DNA of 64,000 nucleotides from Trichostrongylus colubriformis (lineage: Eukaryota; Nematoda; Chromadorea; Rhabditida; Trichostrongylidae), in NCBI GenBank assembly GCA_963978905.1, contig OZ022258.1, positions 56,094,591 through 56,158,590 of the forward strand, read 5' to 3'. Made by a program: the position numbers and the translations under genes. Under the pieces are notes generated by a model. The model worked only from the letters and a program-made list of their open reading frames with translations, had not been told where the DNA came from and ran no database searches. Of the stretch, positions 21,883 through 34,012 are shown piece after piece. Position 1 is the first letter of the stretch, and every line of letters begins with the position of its first letter.

Positions 21883-22491
21883 CTGAAAGAGAAATCATAT
21901 GGGGAATGAACTGATGGTAGTTTGGTAATTGGCATTGTGCGAAATCTGTAGGGACAGCACATATTATTTCTGTCAAGGTACTGTCACTGTCGCAATGTGG
22001 AGAAATTCCCCTATCGATGTTAGCTGTACCTGAGCCAGGAGAGGGGAAAGGAAATCAATTTTAAGGCTCAGAGAAAAATATTTGCTTGAGTATATAAATT
22101 CGTTGTGGTGTCATATATACACGATAGTAGGTATACAGGTTGACCTCAATCAGAGATTCTCTAGGAATGGCTTTATGTGGAACCTTTCATTAGGTGCTTC
22201 CCCCTCATTGCGCTAGTGCGGCCCTCGGATCGTAGAAGTACAAGAGAGCTTGCAGAGTTGTATCTGGCAACAACCTCAAATGTTGAACAACCTCAAATGC
22301 AACCTTAGTTGAGGAGGAAGCGTGAATTCCATGTACCAAAGGTTATTAAAGGGAATTGAATAATCTTTAAGAGGAGCAACTCTTCATACTTTGATGCGGG
22401 TTTGTTCCCACCAAGATTCGAGTGCACGGCGTTCATATGTGTATGACGCTGTCTGCGCCGCACTTGCACAATTAGCTGTCGTAAGCTACAT

Positions 22492-23031
22492 ATGGTTTTA
22501 GCTCTTCTTGGGACACAGCGCGAGTGGTTCTGCTCGCTTTATTGCTACTTATGTGTTGTCCAGTCTGAATCACTATTTTCTAGGAACATTCATGTTCCTC
22601 TCGCTTTTGTATACAACAAGAATGCCAATATTGTCGCAAAAGTTGCATGCAGTTTTTGGCAGGGATTATTAGTTTCTGAAAACTTGATTGGACTCAATAC
22701 ATGTCCTGCTCCTTCTTCACTTCCTTCACCTGTCAAATTTCATATTTGTCGATCTTTCCCCTTTAATGATGAGTCCGAACGCAAACGGCCCTTCTATTCC
22801 CTTTCTAAAGTGGGTTCAGCATATCTTGTTGAGTTTCGGGTATCGCATAACTTTGAACAATCGCACGGAAGACTGTGCGTTAGGCAGGAGTTCAAAGAGA
22901 CGTTCTTGATGCCACTGTTGTACGAGCTTTGCTACTTTGTGTTCTGTGGAAGCCAATTCTTCGTATTGCATGCAGGAGCACGAAAAACTAGCAACGAATT
23001 TGCTATTCCTAGAAAATTAGAGGTCGGCTAA
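22492..23031 (+). CDS. Unrecognised 179-codon ORF
   Basis: One of the longest single ORFs outside the transposons. It starts at an ATG, has hydrophobic and cysteine-rich stretches (WFCSLYCYLCVV, ELCYFVFCGSQFFVL) and resembles no family I know. There is no obvious promoter or splice context. It could be a chance frame or a transposon fragment. Confidence 0.2.
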   Translation: MVLALLGTQREWFCSLYCYLCVVQSESLFSRNIHVPLAFVYNKNANIVAKVACSFWQGLLVSENLIGLNTCPAPSSLPSPVKFHICRSFPFNDESERKRPFYSLSKVGSAYLVEFRVSHNFEQSHGRLCVRQEFKETFLMPLLYELCYFVFCGSQFFVLHAGARKTSNEFAIPRKLEVG

Positions 23032-25454
23032 AAACTGTATATATTTCCCATTGGATGCAGGAAAAGCCGAGTACTGTGAGAACGCACGGTAACAAATGGG
23101 ACTCACATTTAACGGTGCTTTTGTGATTTGTAGAGGCTACTAGTGTTAAATGTCAGGAATTTTTTTCCCTGAAAGAAAGCTGCTGATCCCACATAAAGGC
23201 GATGACGTATAGGTTATTGCTTCAGTTATCAAGGAGACAGTCTATGTCAAGGTCTGAAGTGCAGTGTCGGCGACCGATTGCCCCCCAGCGGTGTCTCCCG
23301 AGGCGTACGGCGCTCAGTAGGCACGGGATGATGAAAGATATGGAGTAGCTTCTGTCTCTGTGGTCTAACAGCTTCCAGAGAGAAGGAATGGGCCAGTCAT
23401 GAGGACAATGCCCTTCCAGACGGGTGCACTCAGAAAACACGCAGCCTAGTTATATCCTCGGTTCGACCGCTGCCTGTTGATGTAACCGAACAATTATCGG
23501 GTTGTAGGTGGGAAGGTTTGTATAATCACACTCACCAGCGTAGATGAGTCGAAATCGTCTCTCAGCAATGCGAAAAATACTGGGCGAAATCTGGCGGGTG
23601 ACGATAGCAGTGTATTCCAAACGTTGGAGAGCAATAAGGGCTGCGAAAACTAGACATATCGATCGACGGCATTGACTTATGATACGAAAGACTCGATTAG
23701 TATTAATATTGAATACTTCGTAGCAATATCGCTCATAAAAAAAGTTACACAGTTAAAACTGTATTGTTATGTTTATGTACCTCCTGTACTGAATAGGAAT
23801 ACTTTTTTTGGGTCATTTGAGGGTGATTCGGTCGGTGTTTCATCCTTTGCCACACTCTGTACATAAGTGTCAGCCCACCATAGCACAGTAGAGTGTTCCT
23901 TTCTTATTCGCGACTAATAAGAAACTGTTGCTGTGAACTCGCATTAGTCAGCCTCATAGGCAAATCGCTGCGTTTGTTTCCAATCCCCTTCCACACTCTT
24001 ATCACGGATTTATCTACCCTGCACGTCGGCGTTATCCGATAGTGTAAACGACATCGAAAAATGAAGAAACCCTTTCAAAGGTTTCTTCTCGAAATTTGAT
24101 CAAAAAGCACCTGCATAAACATAGTATGAAGGGCTAGGCAATCTGAGCAGTCCGGATCTTTCACTTCTGAGGATCATAAGCAGAGATGTGCTAATGCGCT
24201 GCCTCATTAACATCGAACGCTGGGTGTAGGGTATTAAGTGAAATCCTTGTACTTCTCTCTCCTTTCCGTATGACATATCTTTGACATGGATAGAAACCAG
24301 TATCTGGTGTCAACGCGCCGAATTAGCAAAGGTAGAAGTTATTTGGGCATGAATAAGCCATCTGAAAGGATGTGACAGAGTCGCCTCGCTTTCGTGACTG
24401 ATATAAATCGAGATATAGTAATGAAAAGGAGTTTCCTGCAAAATCCTGTTTCTAATCATGTGCTGCTTGTAATATTTAGGGCGTCAGAATTCAATTATAA
24501 CAGAGCAGTACAAAAAATGGAAAAGAAGTGACATGTTCAAAGAGTAGCGACCAAGACGGAGAAAAAAAAGTATCATGAACTGGTGAAGTCAATCCTGTAC
24601 CCTGGCTCGGTTTAAATATGTTTTCAGAAAATAGCATTCAAGACGGAAAACAAAAATTTTTTGTGCTGTCGAAGTGTATACGTCATGGACTTGTGTTGTT
24701 GCGACGACACTGTTCCGAGACGACAAAACCAAGCATAACGGTACGGTAACTGATTACTGTAACAAATACTGGGCAACCGACGCGATTGAATAAACGAGTG
24801 TCTGTGGTCAGCGCTGAACTTGTTGTTCTCCTACTTTGAGACTATTCTGCCAATACAACGGGAGGTGTACTGTAACGTACTTACGGCGTTTTCATACACT
24901 GCTTCGCACATTAGCTAGCCAAATCGTATGGGTGCAGTCTCCCGTTACTCAACCAGGAATTTCGTGAGAAGCTCAGTGCTGGAACAGTCTTGATTTTGTT
25001 TGCCAAGCGTTATTCTTGTTTTATTCATTGCTTTTAATGGCGCACAGGAGAAGCTTCAATTTCAGTTCCCGCAAGGCCGAATATTTTAAGTAGTTTAGAA
25101 AGTCCTTGCTGCTACGAATGTACTACTTTCTGAATAATTTTTGAGTTCTTGTCAGAATTTTCTATATTATAGAGAAGCCTACTTCTCTCTCTATTGAAAT
25201 ACAGTAACGCTTACGCCTCAAAACGAAGTGCGATTTTTTTGAAGTTTCTGGAACAAAATGGACAAATATATCCTCGACTCGTCTCGTACATTCTTTATCT
25301 CCGCACAAAAAACTTACCTTTGTCCACCGGAATTTGAGTTTTCCTGTTACTCATAGCCTATGTTGTATTTGCTCTCCTGAGACCAAAGTTAGTGAGTTTT
25401 GTGGAGCTTCGCGTGAACAAGGACTCGGGTAGGACAGAACTTCTCGAAGTTGCG

Positions 25455-25655
25455 TTAACGGGTTGGGGCATGACCACGAGAACTCAAATCACATCGTGAA
25501 ATGTGATGAGAGCCGGATTTTGTAGGATGATCGAGGACGATAAACGTAATGGCCAGACAAAAGCCAAGCTCATACCGGTCAGCATCGTGGCGGTATTGTG
25601 ATCTACGGTTGTTATAATCCAACATAGCATCATGAGTGCCGGCCAAGTACCACGG
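25455..25655 (-). CDS. Candidate terminal coding exon, unrecognised
   Basis: After a TTCTTTTCAG acceptor one frame is open for 66 codons to a TAA. It includes AMLDYNNRRSQYRHDADRY and a short hydrophobic stretch LGFCLAITFIVLD. The composition looks protein-like, but I recognise no family. At 25318-25354 on the same strand an ATG followed by 11 codons and a GTAAGT donor could be a separate first exon. Confidence 0.25.
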   Translation of the reverse strand, partial: PWYLAGTHDAMLDYNNRRSQYRHDADRYELGFCLAITFIVLDHPTKSGSHHISRCDLSSRGHAPTR

Positions 25656-25857
25656 CTGAAAAGAACTGTGATGGTACGGTGCATCGCAAACTGCGGATCA
25701 TGAGTCCAATATTGACTTATATGCAGGGACCTATGCGTCTTCACGACACGACCCATGTGGCGCAAATGACCATGAAGTAATCTGATGAGTGGAAATTATT
25801 CGACTTTCGGGTTCACCTATTCCGCAGCACCTTGCCCTTCTTTCGAGGCCTAAGTTA

Positions 25858-27233
25858 TTGGATTGAGGAATGAGTTCCCGCGATTTTCCTTAACCCCGTT
25901 TTTCACACTGTCTCCCTCATCTTTTGACAAAGCTTATATATGTTTTCGATAGAGCTTTTTTTGCTCTACATAACACTGCTATCTGTTTTTCGATTACTTC
26001 AACTACCTAATATTTATGAGGTTTGGAAATGAAGTATGCTGAAGGCAGAAATTGGCACTCTCGACACTTCGCCTTCCTCGGCTGCCCCCGGGATCAAAAA
26101 ATTAATGCGCATATGTTTTCGATAGAGCTTTTTCAGCTCTACAGAGTGGTACACTTTTTATACAAATCGTTCAACTTTTTGCTGTTTTTGAGACTCACAA
26201 ATGCAGTGCTCTGCAAAGGTGAGCATTTTCGTTATCTCCTCTTCCTCGCCTACCATCGAAAATGGAGAGGATAAACATATAGCATTCGATAGAGCTTTTT
26301 TTGCTCTACAAGATGTTACCATCCTTCTTTTGTATCCTCTCATATTTTAGCATGTAGGAATGAGCTTCCACCTGTTTTTCAATTCAAAATTGCGTAATGA
26401 AAATGAGTTTTTTTTTCTGCAGAGTTTTTCCTATCATTCGATAGAGCTCTCTTCGCTCTATAAGATAGTGATCACGGTTTTCGTTCAAATCAATATTCGC
26501 CATTTTCTAGATCATTCAGAAGTCGAGGAAATCGAGCACTGTTAACACATGGTGTCAAAAATGCTCAATTTCCTCTACTTTTAAATGATCTAAAAAATGG
26601 CAAAGATCAATTCTAACAAAAACCGTGAACATTTTCTGAGCGAAAAGAGCTTATGGAATGATACGAAAAAACTCTGCCGATCATATTCATTTCCATTACG
26701 CTATTTTGAATTGAAAAACAGGTGGAAGTTTATTCCTACATACAAAATATGAGAGGATATAAGAGAGGAGTGGTACCATCTCGTGGAGCAAAGGGATCTC
26801 TATCGAATGCATACCTGGATATTCCTTTCGATCTCGATGGTAGGCGAGGAAGAGGAGATAACGAAAGTGCACAGTTTTGCGAGTACTGCATTTGTGAGTC
26901 TTGAAAACAGCAAAAATTTGAGAGATTTGTGTAGAAAGTAGTGCCATTCTGTAGAGCTGAAAGAGCTCTATCAAAAACATATGCGCATAAATTTCTTGAT
27001 CCCGGTGGCAGCCGAGGAAGGCGAAGTGTCGAGAGTGCCAATTTTTGCTTTCAGCATATTTCATTTCCAAACCTCATAAATATGAAGTTCGAAGGAATCG
27101 AAAAACAGATAGAAGCGTTTCATAGAGTTAAAAAAGCTCTATCGAAAACATATATAAGCTTTGTCGAAAGATGAGGGAGACAATGTGAAAAACGGGGTTA
27201 AAGAAAACCGCGGGAACTTATTCCTCAACCCAA
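25858..27233. mobile_element. 1.38-kb foldback element with hairpin-bearing repeat units, TA target duplication
   Basis: The two halves are inverted copies of each other, meeting near 26540-26560. The ends read TTGGATTGAGGAATGAGTTC and, reversed on the right, TTGGGTTGAGGAATAAGTTC, each next to TA. Within each arm a motif TAGAGC-N7-GCTCTA recurs four times (left arm at 25950, 26123, 26290 and 26442; mirrored near 26640, 26785, 26955 and 27125). The six-base stem is kept in all four left-arm copies while the loop varies. The right-arm strand is open for 124 codons (27070-26696). The translation shows two similar blocks (HFAFLGCHRDQEIYAHM and HFRYLLFLAYHRDRKEYPGM) about 57 residues apart. Confidence 0.75.
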
Positions 27234-28116
27234 TAGAATTCAAACCTTCAATTGTTCCTTCTCTTTTTTTGTATCTAACCAGAGAAAACTAGAGGAAATG
27301 CGTAGCAGTTGGCTCGGAAAATAACGGCTATTGTTGGAAAGGATGCTGCTGACGAGCCGTGGATGGTAGGAGGGTAGCTTCTCAAGTGTACGGCTGAAGA
27401 GATAGTGGTACAGAATGGTGCACCCTTTCGTCACCTTTCATGGTCTTTCGTAAGAATGGTTTCCTGAAACTCTAGAAATGAGTTCTCCACTTAGCAGTGG
27501 AGCCCCGCAATAAAAACTGACTACATTTTATCAGTATACGCTTTTCTCCTTGGTTTTGTTCCTGCCCCGTCGCACGGTCCACTAGTTAAACGGATATACG
27601 CTCTCCTTAATTGGATACGTGAGGTCTGATTACTTCTCGCAGTAACTCCAAAACCCCACATCCAAAGATGAGCTATCTTAAAAACCTCACATGCCTAGAT
27701 GCAGAAGCTCCACTCTATCCCTTGTTAATTCTGGATGTATCCAATACAGTAGACGTAGTTTGACCTAATTCACTGTACACCACCTGAAGCAAAGCTGTGG
27801 AATAGTTATTAGCTCAAGATTTTGAGCTCTTGATGCGCGCCACGCGATTTCACCAGAACCATTATTTGCTACGTGTGACGGCTAATGCTCGTTTCTCAAT
27901 GGAACCAGTACCCATTCATTGATGCAATCAGCCAACGCCAGCAATGTGTCACTTGAGGTTTCGTCTCTTCCTTGACAACTCTAAAACCTTCAGCTGTTAT
28001 GATGTTCGTGTGATATTTCATCTAAGACTGATGAGACTTCAGCACTGTTAGGAGACTCCCGCTATTTCATAGGTGTGTATCATCACGACAGAGTTCTGCA
28101 CCGTGTGGTGCAGCGT

Positions 28117-29590
28117 GCGGAGCCTAGTATAGAACCTCGGATGCTGATCACAAATATGAGAACCAAAACTGCAAAATGGCGTTCTGCAGCAAGTAAGGAG
28201 GAGTCAAACTTTGCGTGCGATAACTCATCTGCGGTACAGTGTCTTTTTAGCATGGCTCACCCTTCTTTAGTATCAGCCGATACGGCTCAGAGGTAGCGCT
28301 ATCGCTACAGATATTGGTAGTGGTAAGTTTGCCCCCGGGCACTGAAGCTCTTGCAACTCGTGCATAGGCTCAGTGAAGGCATCAAATTCAACCTTTGACG
28401 CTTTTTATATTAGCGCCGAACGAAACTCTACGTATCTTTTCATTCAAAAATGAATATTTCGCCCATAAGTTATATTATTTCCATACATTCAACATTGAAA
28501 GAAAGAGAAAAGCCTACTACATACTGTCGATAGCAACTCCTATATGCATCGATATTGCAAATCATCTGGAGGGATGTTCTTCTTGTTCCCTGGGTATTAG
28601 GCTACCTGAACTACCACCATTCATCTCATTGGGCAATTCAGCTTGTTTGAGTTCCGGTGTCCATAGCGCGCTAGCCAAGTGTTATTCCGCAAAGTGAATG
28701 TGATATTCGTGTCAAGGAACCAAATTATCTTGGGAAACAATTTTTTGGTTGATTGCAGTTCGACCCTGACTGCGGAAAAGAGGGAAGGCTGCTGATCTGT
28801 CACCTCTTTTCCAATTAAAGAAGCGTACATCCTAACGAGTGTAGGAAAAACCATTAAAGCACACGCAGCAGATACCCATATCGCAACAATCCGCCCCATA
28901 AAGAAGTAATGTTTTCTTGGCAAGGACTCCGGCCTCCCCTTCGTTAGCGCTCTTGCACCTATGCTTCCATGGTAATCCCACTTTTTCGAAGTCGATCAAA
29001 TTTATCGATCGGTCCCCAAACACGAATATCACTCATTTTGCGAAATAATACCTGGTTCGCGCGGTACGGACACCGGGATTCATACAGGCTGGATTAACGA
29101 ATGCGATGAATGGTGGCAGTCTGAGGTGGCCTAATACGCAGGGAACAAAGATAGCATCTCTTCAGATGTTTTCCGATGTCGGTGCATGTGAGCTGTTGCT
29201 ACTGGCAGTTTGTAGTAAGGTTTTCTCCTTTTTAGGTGTTGAAAGTACAAAAACTTATGGGCGAAAATAATCAGTCTTGAATGAAAAGATACATACAGAT
29301 ATGTCAGGCTCCTATACAAAAATGTGAAAGATCAAATTTGATGCATTCATTGAAGCCAATGCACAAATGGCAGAAACTTCAGGGTCTTCTGGGAGAAAAC
29401 TCACCACTTCCATATCTGGGGCATGAGCACTACCTTTGAGCCGCATCGGCTGATACTAGAGAAGGATTAGCCCCGTTCAAGAGACATTGTACCGCCGAAG
29501 AGTTAGAGTCATCCTAACTCACCCAAGAACGCCATTTTGAAATTTTGGTTTTCGTATTTGTAATCATCTTCCGAGGCTCTATAGATCCAT
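28117..29590. repeat. Diverged inverted repeat with 309-bp spacer
   Basis: Left arm 28117-28711 and right arm 29021-29590 match in reverse complement over their length with many substitutions (for example TCTTTAGTATCAGCCGAT versus the reverse of ATCGGCTGATACTAGAGA). The spacer carries a minus-strand frame with one strong hydrophobic helix (GRIVAIWVSAACALMVFPTL). I do not recognise it. Confidence 0.65.
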
Positions 29591-29871
29591 TCAGATCTCC
29601 TTTAAGAGTTCCAGGGACCATTATAACCGTTCCATGGTAAGACCTGAGGTATCCGGTGTTAGCAAATCGTGATTTTTGTTGGTTTGAAATGATGGTTAGA
29701 ACAGCGGTCTTTTCGAGGATTTCTCTGAAGCTCTACTGATAGCAGAAAGGTCAGGCTTCCCTCTTCGAAGTGATGCTTGAATAATCGCTGAATATACTAC
29801 TGAAAAATCACGTAGAAACAATTAATAGGCATAATGGAGACAACTTTTTGCCTAATCCAAACTAAGATTAG

Positions 29872-30060
29872 GGCCAGGGTCAAGCCTCCGTCGAGAAATC
29901 CCGACAGCGGGGATTGTATTCGGTACGCTTGGAGGGGGTCGTAATCCTTGACGTAGGCAGGGATCAGCGGAATTTCTGAAGCTTAAGCCGAAGTGTAAAG
30001 GGTACATCGTGGTAGAACTGACTAACTAGGTTCAAATGTATAACTAACATTCAATTTAAT
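29872..30060 (+). repeat. Dispersed repeat, copy 1 (partner at 60 kb)
   Basis: Shares AAGCCTCCGTCGAG.AATCC, TATTCGGT.CGCT.GGAGGG and GTAGGC.G.GAT with the minus strand of 59995-60165, in the same order. It looks like an end segment of a larger transposon that I cannot name. Confidence 0.5.
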
Positions 30061-30978
30061 CTTCATTTAAAAAAATTTCCCAAGTGATTGGGAAGCGGCA
30101 CCTCACATGTGAGAATTGAGGTACCCCAGAGCCTGGCAGATAAGACCGCCCTTACGCGGTTTCGCGCGCGGCGAATGCAGGCTCAGTCTCAAAGAGCCAA
30201 AGATGGAGGAAATCGAGGAAGCTGTAATTTGTGGATTGAATAAAAGCAAGTAGAGCTGAGGTCGTACCCAGAGAAGAACACAGGAACTTCGCAGTTGCCA
30301 AGGGAAAGCGAACGAGCGCGAACAGAATCGTTATTCAATGGGGGTTATAGTGCCACGGTTGTTTCGGCGATGAAATAGCGGTTGGTTGAAAACTTTTTCT
30401 ACAAAGCCTCGCGGACACACGTCTCTCACCTTATTTTTCCCCTGCTTGCCGCGTCAAGTTTGTGCTTTGCATTTTGGTATATGGCCTTTACGAACTGAAA
30501 AAAATGATTCTCAGTGAATCAGCGTAGGGCAAACTTCCCAGATGATCATGTGGAGAAATGCATGACTATCAGAAAAGTCGAATGAGAACTGAGATAAGTG
30601 AGAGTTTTTGTGCTACGGGTGTTTGTGACAATGAAGACTGGAGTCTGCGTTGGGATTTTTTTTCATGATGGTCACGGGTTGAGCGATGATTTTGATACGT
30701 AGTGTCTCTAGATATTAGAATATAGTTGCGTAAACATTTTCTACAATTCTGTCGTTTTTGAGACTGAAGTGTGCATTGCGATCCTGAGTTCTCTGAAGAC
30801 TGCACTTGCGTCTGCCGCGCGTGACACCGCGTCAGGGTGGACTTATCTACCAGATTTTAGGGTAAACTCCGAATTTTTGAGATAAGTGCTCAAGACGGTA
30901 TTGTAGAGAGGGGAGCGCATGGACAACGCAACAGACAAACAGAGTCAGAGCTAGGCTCGCCTCCTGGTGCTCTTGGAA

Positions 30979-31235
30979 TTGTGGACTGTGAACAAGGTGT
31001 TAAGCTTCTGCAAACAAACGCGAATCACTTGGGTGTGTACCCTTATGTCAAGCTTTCGCGCGACACCCAGCGGCGGGCGACGTTTGTGCGCGAAATGATT
31101 GCTCTCGGTGGGAATCGCGTCTAATTGCACAAGAAGGGCGGCGACCGTATCGACGCCTCTCTTAATGAGTGGGATTCGTATGAATTTAGTTCATTCTACA
31201 TGTTCACTTTACTTTTGGTTGATAAGTGTTTTGCA
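30979..31235 (+). repeat. Left arm of an inverted repeat pair flanking the LINE
   Basis: GGGTGTGTACCCTTAT and TTGCACAAGAAGGGCGGCGA are found again, inverted, at 33765-34012. The two arms are best conserved over 30979-31162. Confidence 0.65.
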
Positions 31236-31639
31236 TGCAGACATTCCGTTTTCTACGCTCTGCTACCTATTATATCCATCATCTTTGCTCTCCCGGACTT
31301 TTCTTTGCCTAATATGTCGCACTATAGTGTAACTTAGTTGTATTATTGGAATATCTTGTTATTATTGCACTATTTGCATTGTATCAAAATGTATCAGTGC
31401 GATTCTCACTTTTCCACAACTCTGGCTATGAGGGACGAGTCGGAGATGTGTGAACTACTTCGGCCATAATGCGAAACTCCGTTCTCATAGAAGCAGATGG
31501 TTTCGCTCACCTTGAAGCTCATTTTCCTTCGACTGAGGCATAAGTTTACTTATTTTTATGAAAGCTTCGCGTTGATGTGCAACTTCTAGTTCTTCGCCAA
31601 TTGACTGGCAATCATATCACAAGATTTCTGCCATCTTTG

Positions 31640-33655
31640 ATAAGAAACTGAGGAAGTATAACCGCTGTATTGAAAGGAAAGTCATTCATTCACTGATAAA
31701 CGAGCTTTTTATCGACTTATTAATTCAAGACTCCATGATAGACCCAAAATCTGTGTATTAAAATCTAATGACAATGTCATTGCTAGAACTGATGATCAAA
31801 AAGCCGAACTCCTTGCCGACACATTTGTTAAAGCTTTCAGTTCTTCTATTCTAGACAAGGGTACCCACACATCTTCCTTTCCCGTCATGACCGATTCTGT
31901 CTGGTTCTACATGGAAGACATCTACAAGCTTATCACTGCCTGGCCCTCATCGACCTCCGATACCCCGGATCATGTTCCTCTCTTTTTCTTGAAGAGGATA
32001 GCACACATTATATCGCGTCCACTAGAACACATATTCAATCTAAGCTTTATGTGTGCCGAAGTGCCGCTTAAGTGGAGGCTATCCTTCGTCACAACCATCT
32101 TAAAGAAGCAGCCGGCGACGTCCCCTGACAACTACCGACCAGTTAGCATTACCTCTATTTTTGCTAGGCTTTTCGAAAAGATCTTGAAGAAAAGGATTGA
32201 GTCACACCTGGAGGAGCATGCAATCATTCCGCCCAATCAACATGGCTTCCAAAAAGGGAAGTCTACTATCACAGCGATGTTGGAGACCCTTAATGATTGG
32301 ACCTTTGACTTGGATAACGGCTCCCCTACTGATGTCGTATACCTTGACTTTTCTAAAGCCTTTGACAAAGTGCCACATAGTAAACTCCTCTCCAAACTGT
32401 GCACTGTTGGTATTCACCCTAGAATCATTGCATGGATCCAAGCTTTTCTGAGTAATCGACAATTTGTTGTGCGTATCGGCTCCACCCTCTCTACTCCTCG
32501 GAATGTAACTAGTGGGGTTCCTCAGGGTGGGGTTCTATCCCCCTTATTGTTTAATATATATACTTATGACTTACCAAGTGCTGTTATCTCTACTGGCGTT
32601 CATTGCTGCGCTTTTGCTGATGATATCAAAATTTATCAGCGTATCTCTTCCAGCTGTGATAACGAATTGATTCAGAAAGCACTTGATCTTACATCCAGCT
32701 GGGCCACTGAATGGGGACTTCCGCTGTCCAGAGAAAAAACCAAAGTACTGCACATAGGGTCTTCTAACCCTGGCTATCACTACAATATTGCTGGATCCCC
32801 GGTAGTTCCTGTCACACAAGTGAAGGACCTTGGCTTCCTGGTCACCAGAGACCTCAGCTTCGATAAACACTGCGAATTCATTGCTAACAGAGGTCTTAAT
32901 GCCGTACACATTCTATTCAAAGCCTTGTCTACACATGACAGTTCCATTCTTTTGCTTGCATTCAAAACGTACGTGCGGCCCCTGCTTGAATATGGAACAG
33001 TAGTCTTTAGCCCCTACAAAAAGAAATTCATTGAACTGATTGAAAAGGTCCAGAACAGCTTCACCAGAAAACTCATGATCAGAGCAGAGGGGCTGCGCTA
33101 TGAGAACATTCCTTCGAGCCTTGAGAGAAACCGTAAACTTGGTCTTCAATCTCTTCAGTGGAGGAGGAAAAAGTTTGACTTGTTGATGTACTACAAAATT
33201 CTTCACGGTCTCACGGGACTTAATGTCAGAGCGTTTTATAGTGCAAGACCATCCATTACCAGATATGGCAAAATCAAATTGTACGTGCCCCCAGCCAAAC
33301 GTAATAGTCGATTTCACTTTTTTCCTTACGCGCTTGCTCACTTTATCACACTTTAAGCAAAAAGAAGGCGATTCCTCTCAGTCTTTACTCCTTTAAAAAG
33401 GTCATTGACGAATATCTTGACTAATAATGGCCCCTCACTTTGATTGCTTCCTTCTATTCTATGCTTTTGTGTCTTATTACCTCTTCTGGTTTCAACCTTT
33501 TCTCGCTTGCTTTGTCTACTCATGTTTGATATTTGTCGTTATGTTTGCCGCTGTGGCCAATGATTTACAGTTTTATGTTTATCATCTCTTGGGCATTGTT
33601 GTGGCCCCTCGCATGAGTTACCTCATGTAAATGAATGAATGAATGAATGAATGTG
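31640..33655 (+). mobile_element. 5'-truncated CR1-like non-LTR retrotransposon with (ATGA)n tail
   Basis: The coding trace begins near 31700 without an endonuclease domain. It continues through a full reverse transcriptase and ends in a short 3' UTR with an (ATGA)n tail at 33630-33652. Missing 5' end plus a short tandem 3' tail is the usual product of CR1-type target-primed insertion. Confidence 0.8.
31887..33356 (+). CDS. CR1-like reverse transcriptase (truncated at the N terminus)
   Basis: 489 codons from the first ATG. The same frame is open upstream to about 31700 (RAFYRLINSRLHDRPK, then DQKAELLADTFVKAFSSS), so the true protein was longer. Fingers/palm motifs appear in order: PDNYRPVSITSIFARLFEKI, HGFQKGKSTITAMLE, VYLDFSKAFDKVPH, SGVPQGGVLSPLLFN, catalytic AFADDIKIY at about residues 241-249, then the thumb region LEYGTVVFSPYKKK and the LERNRKLGLQSLQWRRKKFD block typical of CR1/jockey-group enzymes. 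The frame is uninterrupted, so this copy is young or was recently active. It copies its own RNA at nicked target DNA. Confidence 0.92.
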   Translation: MTDSVWFYMEDIYKLITAWPSSTSDTPDHVPLFFLKRIAHIISRPLEHIFNLSFMCAEVPLKWRLSFVTTILKKQPATSPDNYRPVSITSIFARLFEKILKKRIESHLEEHAIIPPNQHGFQKGKSTITAMLETLNDWTFDLDNGSPTDVVYLDFSKAFDKVPHSKLLSKLCTVGIHPRIIAWIQAFLSNRQFVVRIGSTLSTPRNVTSGVPQGGVLSPLLFNIYTYDLPSAVISTGVHCCAFADDIKIYQRISSSCDNELIQKALDLTSSWATEWGLPLSREKTKVLHIGSSNPGYHYNIAGSPVVPVTQVKDLGFLVTRDLSFDKHCEFIANRGLNAVHILFKALSTHDSSILLLAFKTYVRPLLEYGTVVFSPYKKKFIELIEKVQNSFTRKLMIRAEGLRYENIPSSLERNRKLGLQSLQWRRKKFDLLMYYKILHGLTGLNVRAFYSARPSITRYGKIKLYVPPAKRNSRFHFFPYALAHFITL

Positions 33656-33764
33656 CAAGTAAGGATGGTACATAGCACGGTAAATGGAACGAATGCATGC
33701 AAAAAGCTATCACCAAACAAGAATGAGCTCATAGCATTCAAACCGAACTAATTCAAGTGAATTT

Positions 33765-34012
33765 TGTCTACCAAAATAGAAGCATGATAAAAACAAGCTC
33801 AATATCACGCCAACATGAATAAAAATAGGCGTCAATACTGTCGCCGCCCTTCTTGTGCAATTACATACCATTTTTGCCGAGGGCACACAATCGCGCGCCA
33901 TGGTCGCGCGGAGAACGTGGCGATGCGAAGTCCAGAAATAAGGGTACACACCCGAATAACTTATGCTGTAGTGCCAGGTCGATACTCGACGCCTTGTTCA
34001 CAACTCACAATT
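33765..34012 (-). repeat. Right arm of the inverted repeat pair flanking the LINE
   Basis: Reverse complement of the 30979-31235 block, with CACAAGAAGGGCGGCGACAG and GGGTGTGTACCCTTAT preserved. The LINE lies between the arms, so it either inserted into a foldback element or separates two independent copies. Confidence 0.65.
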
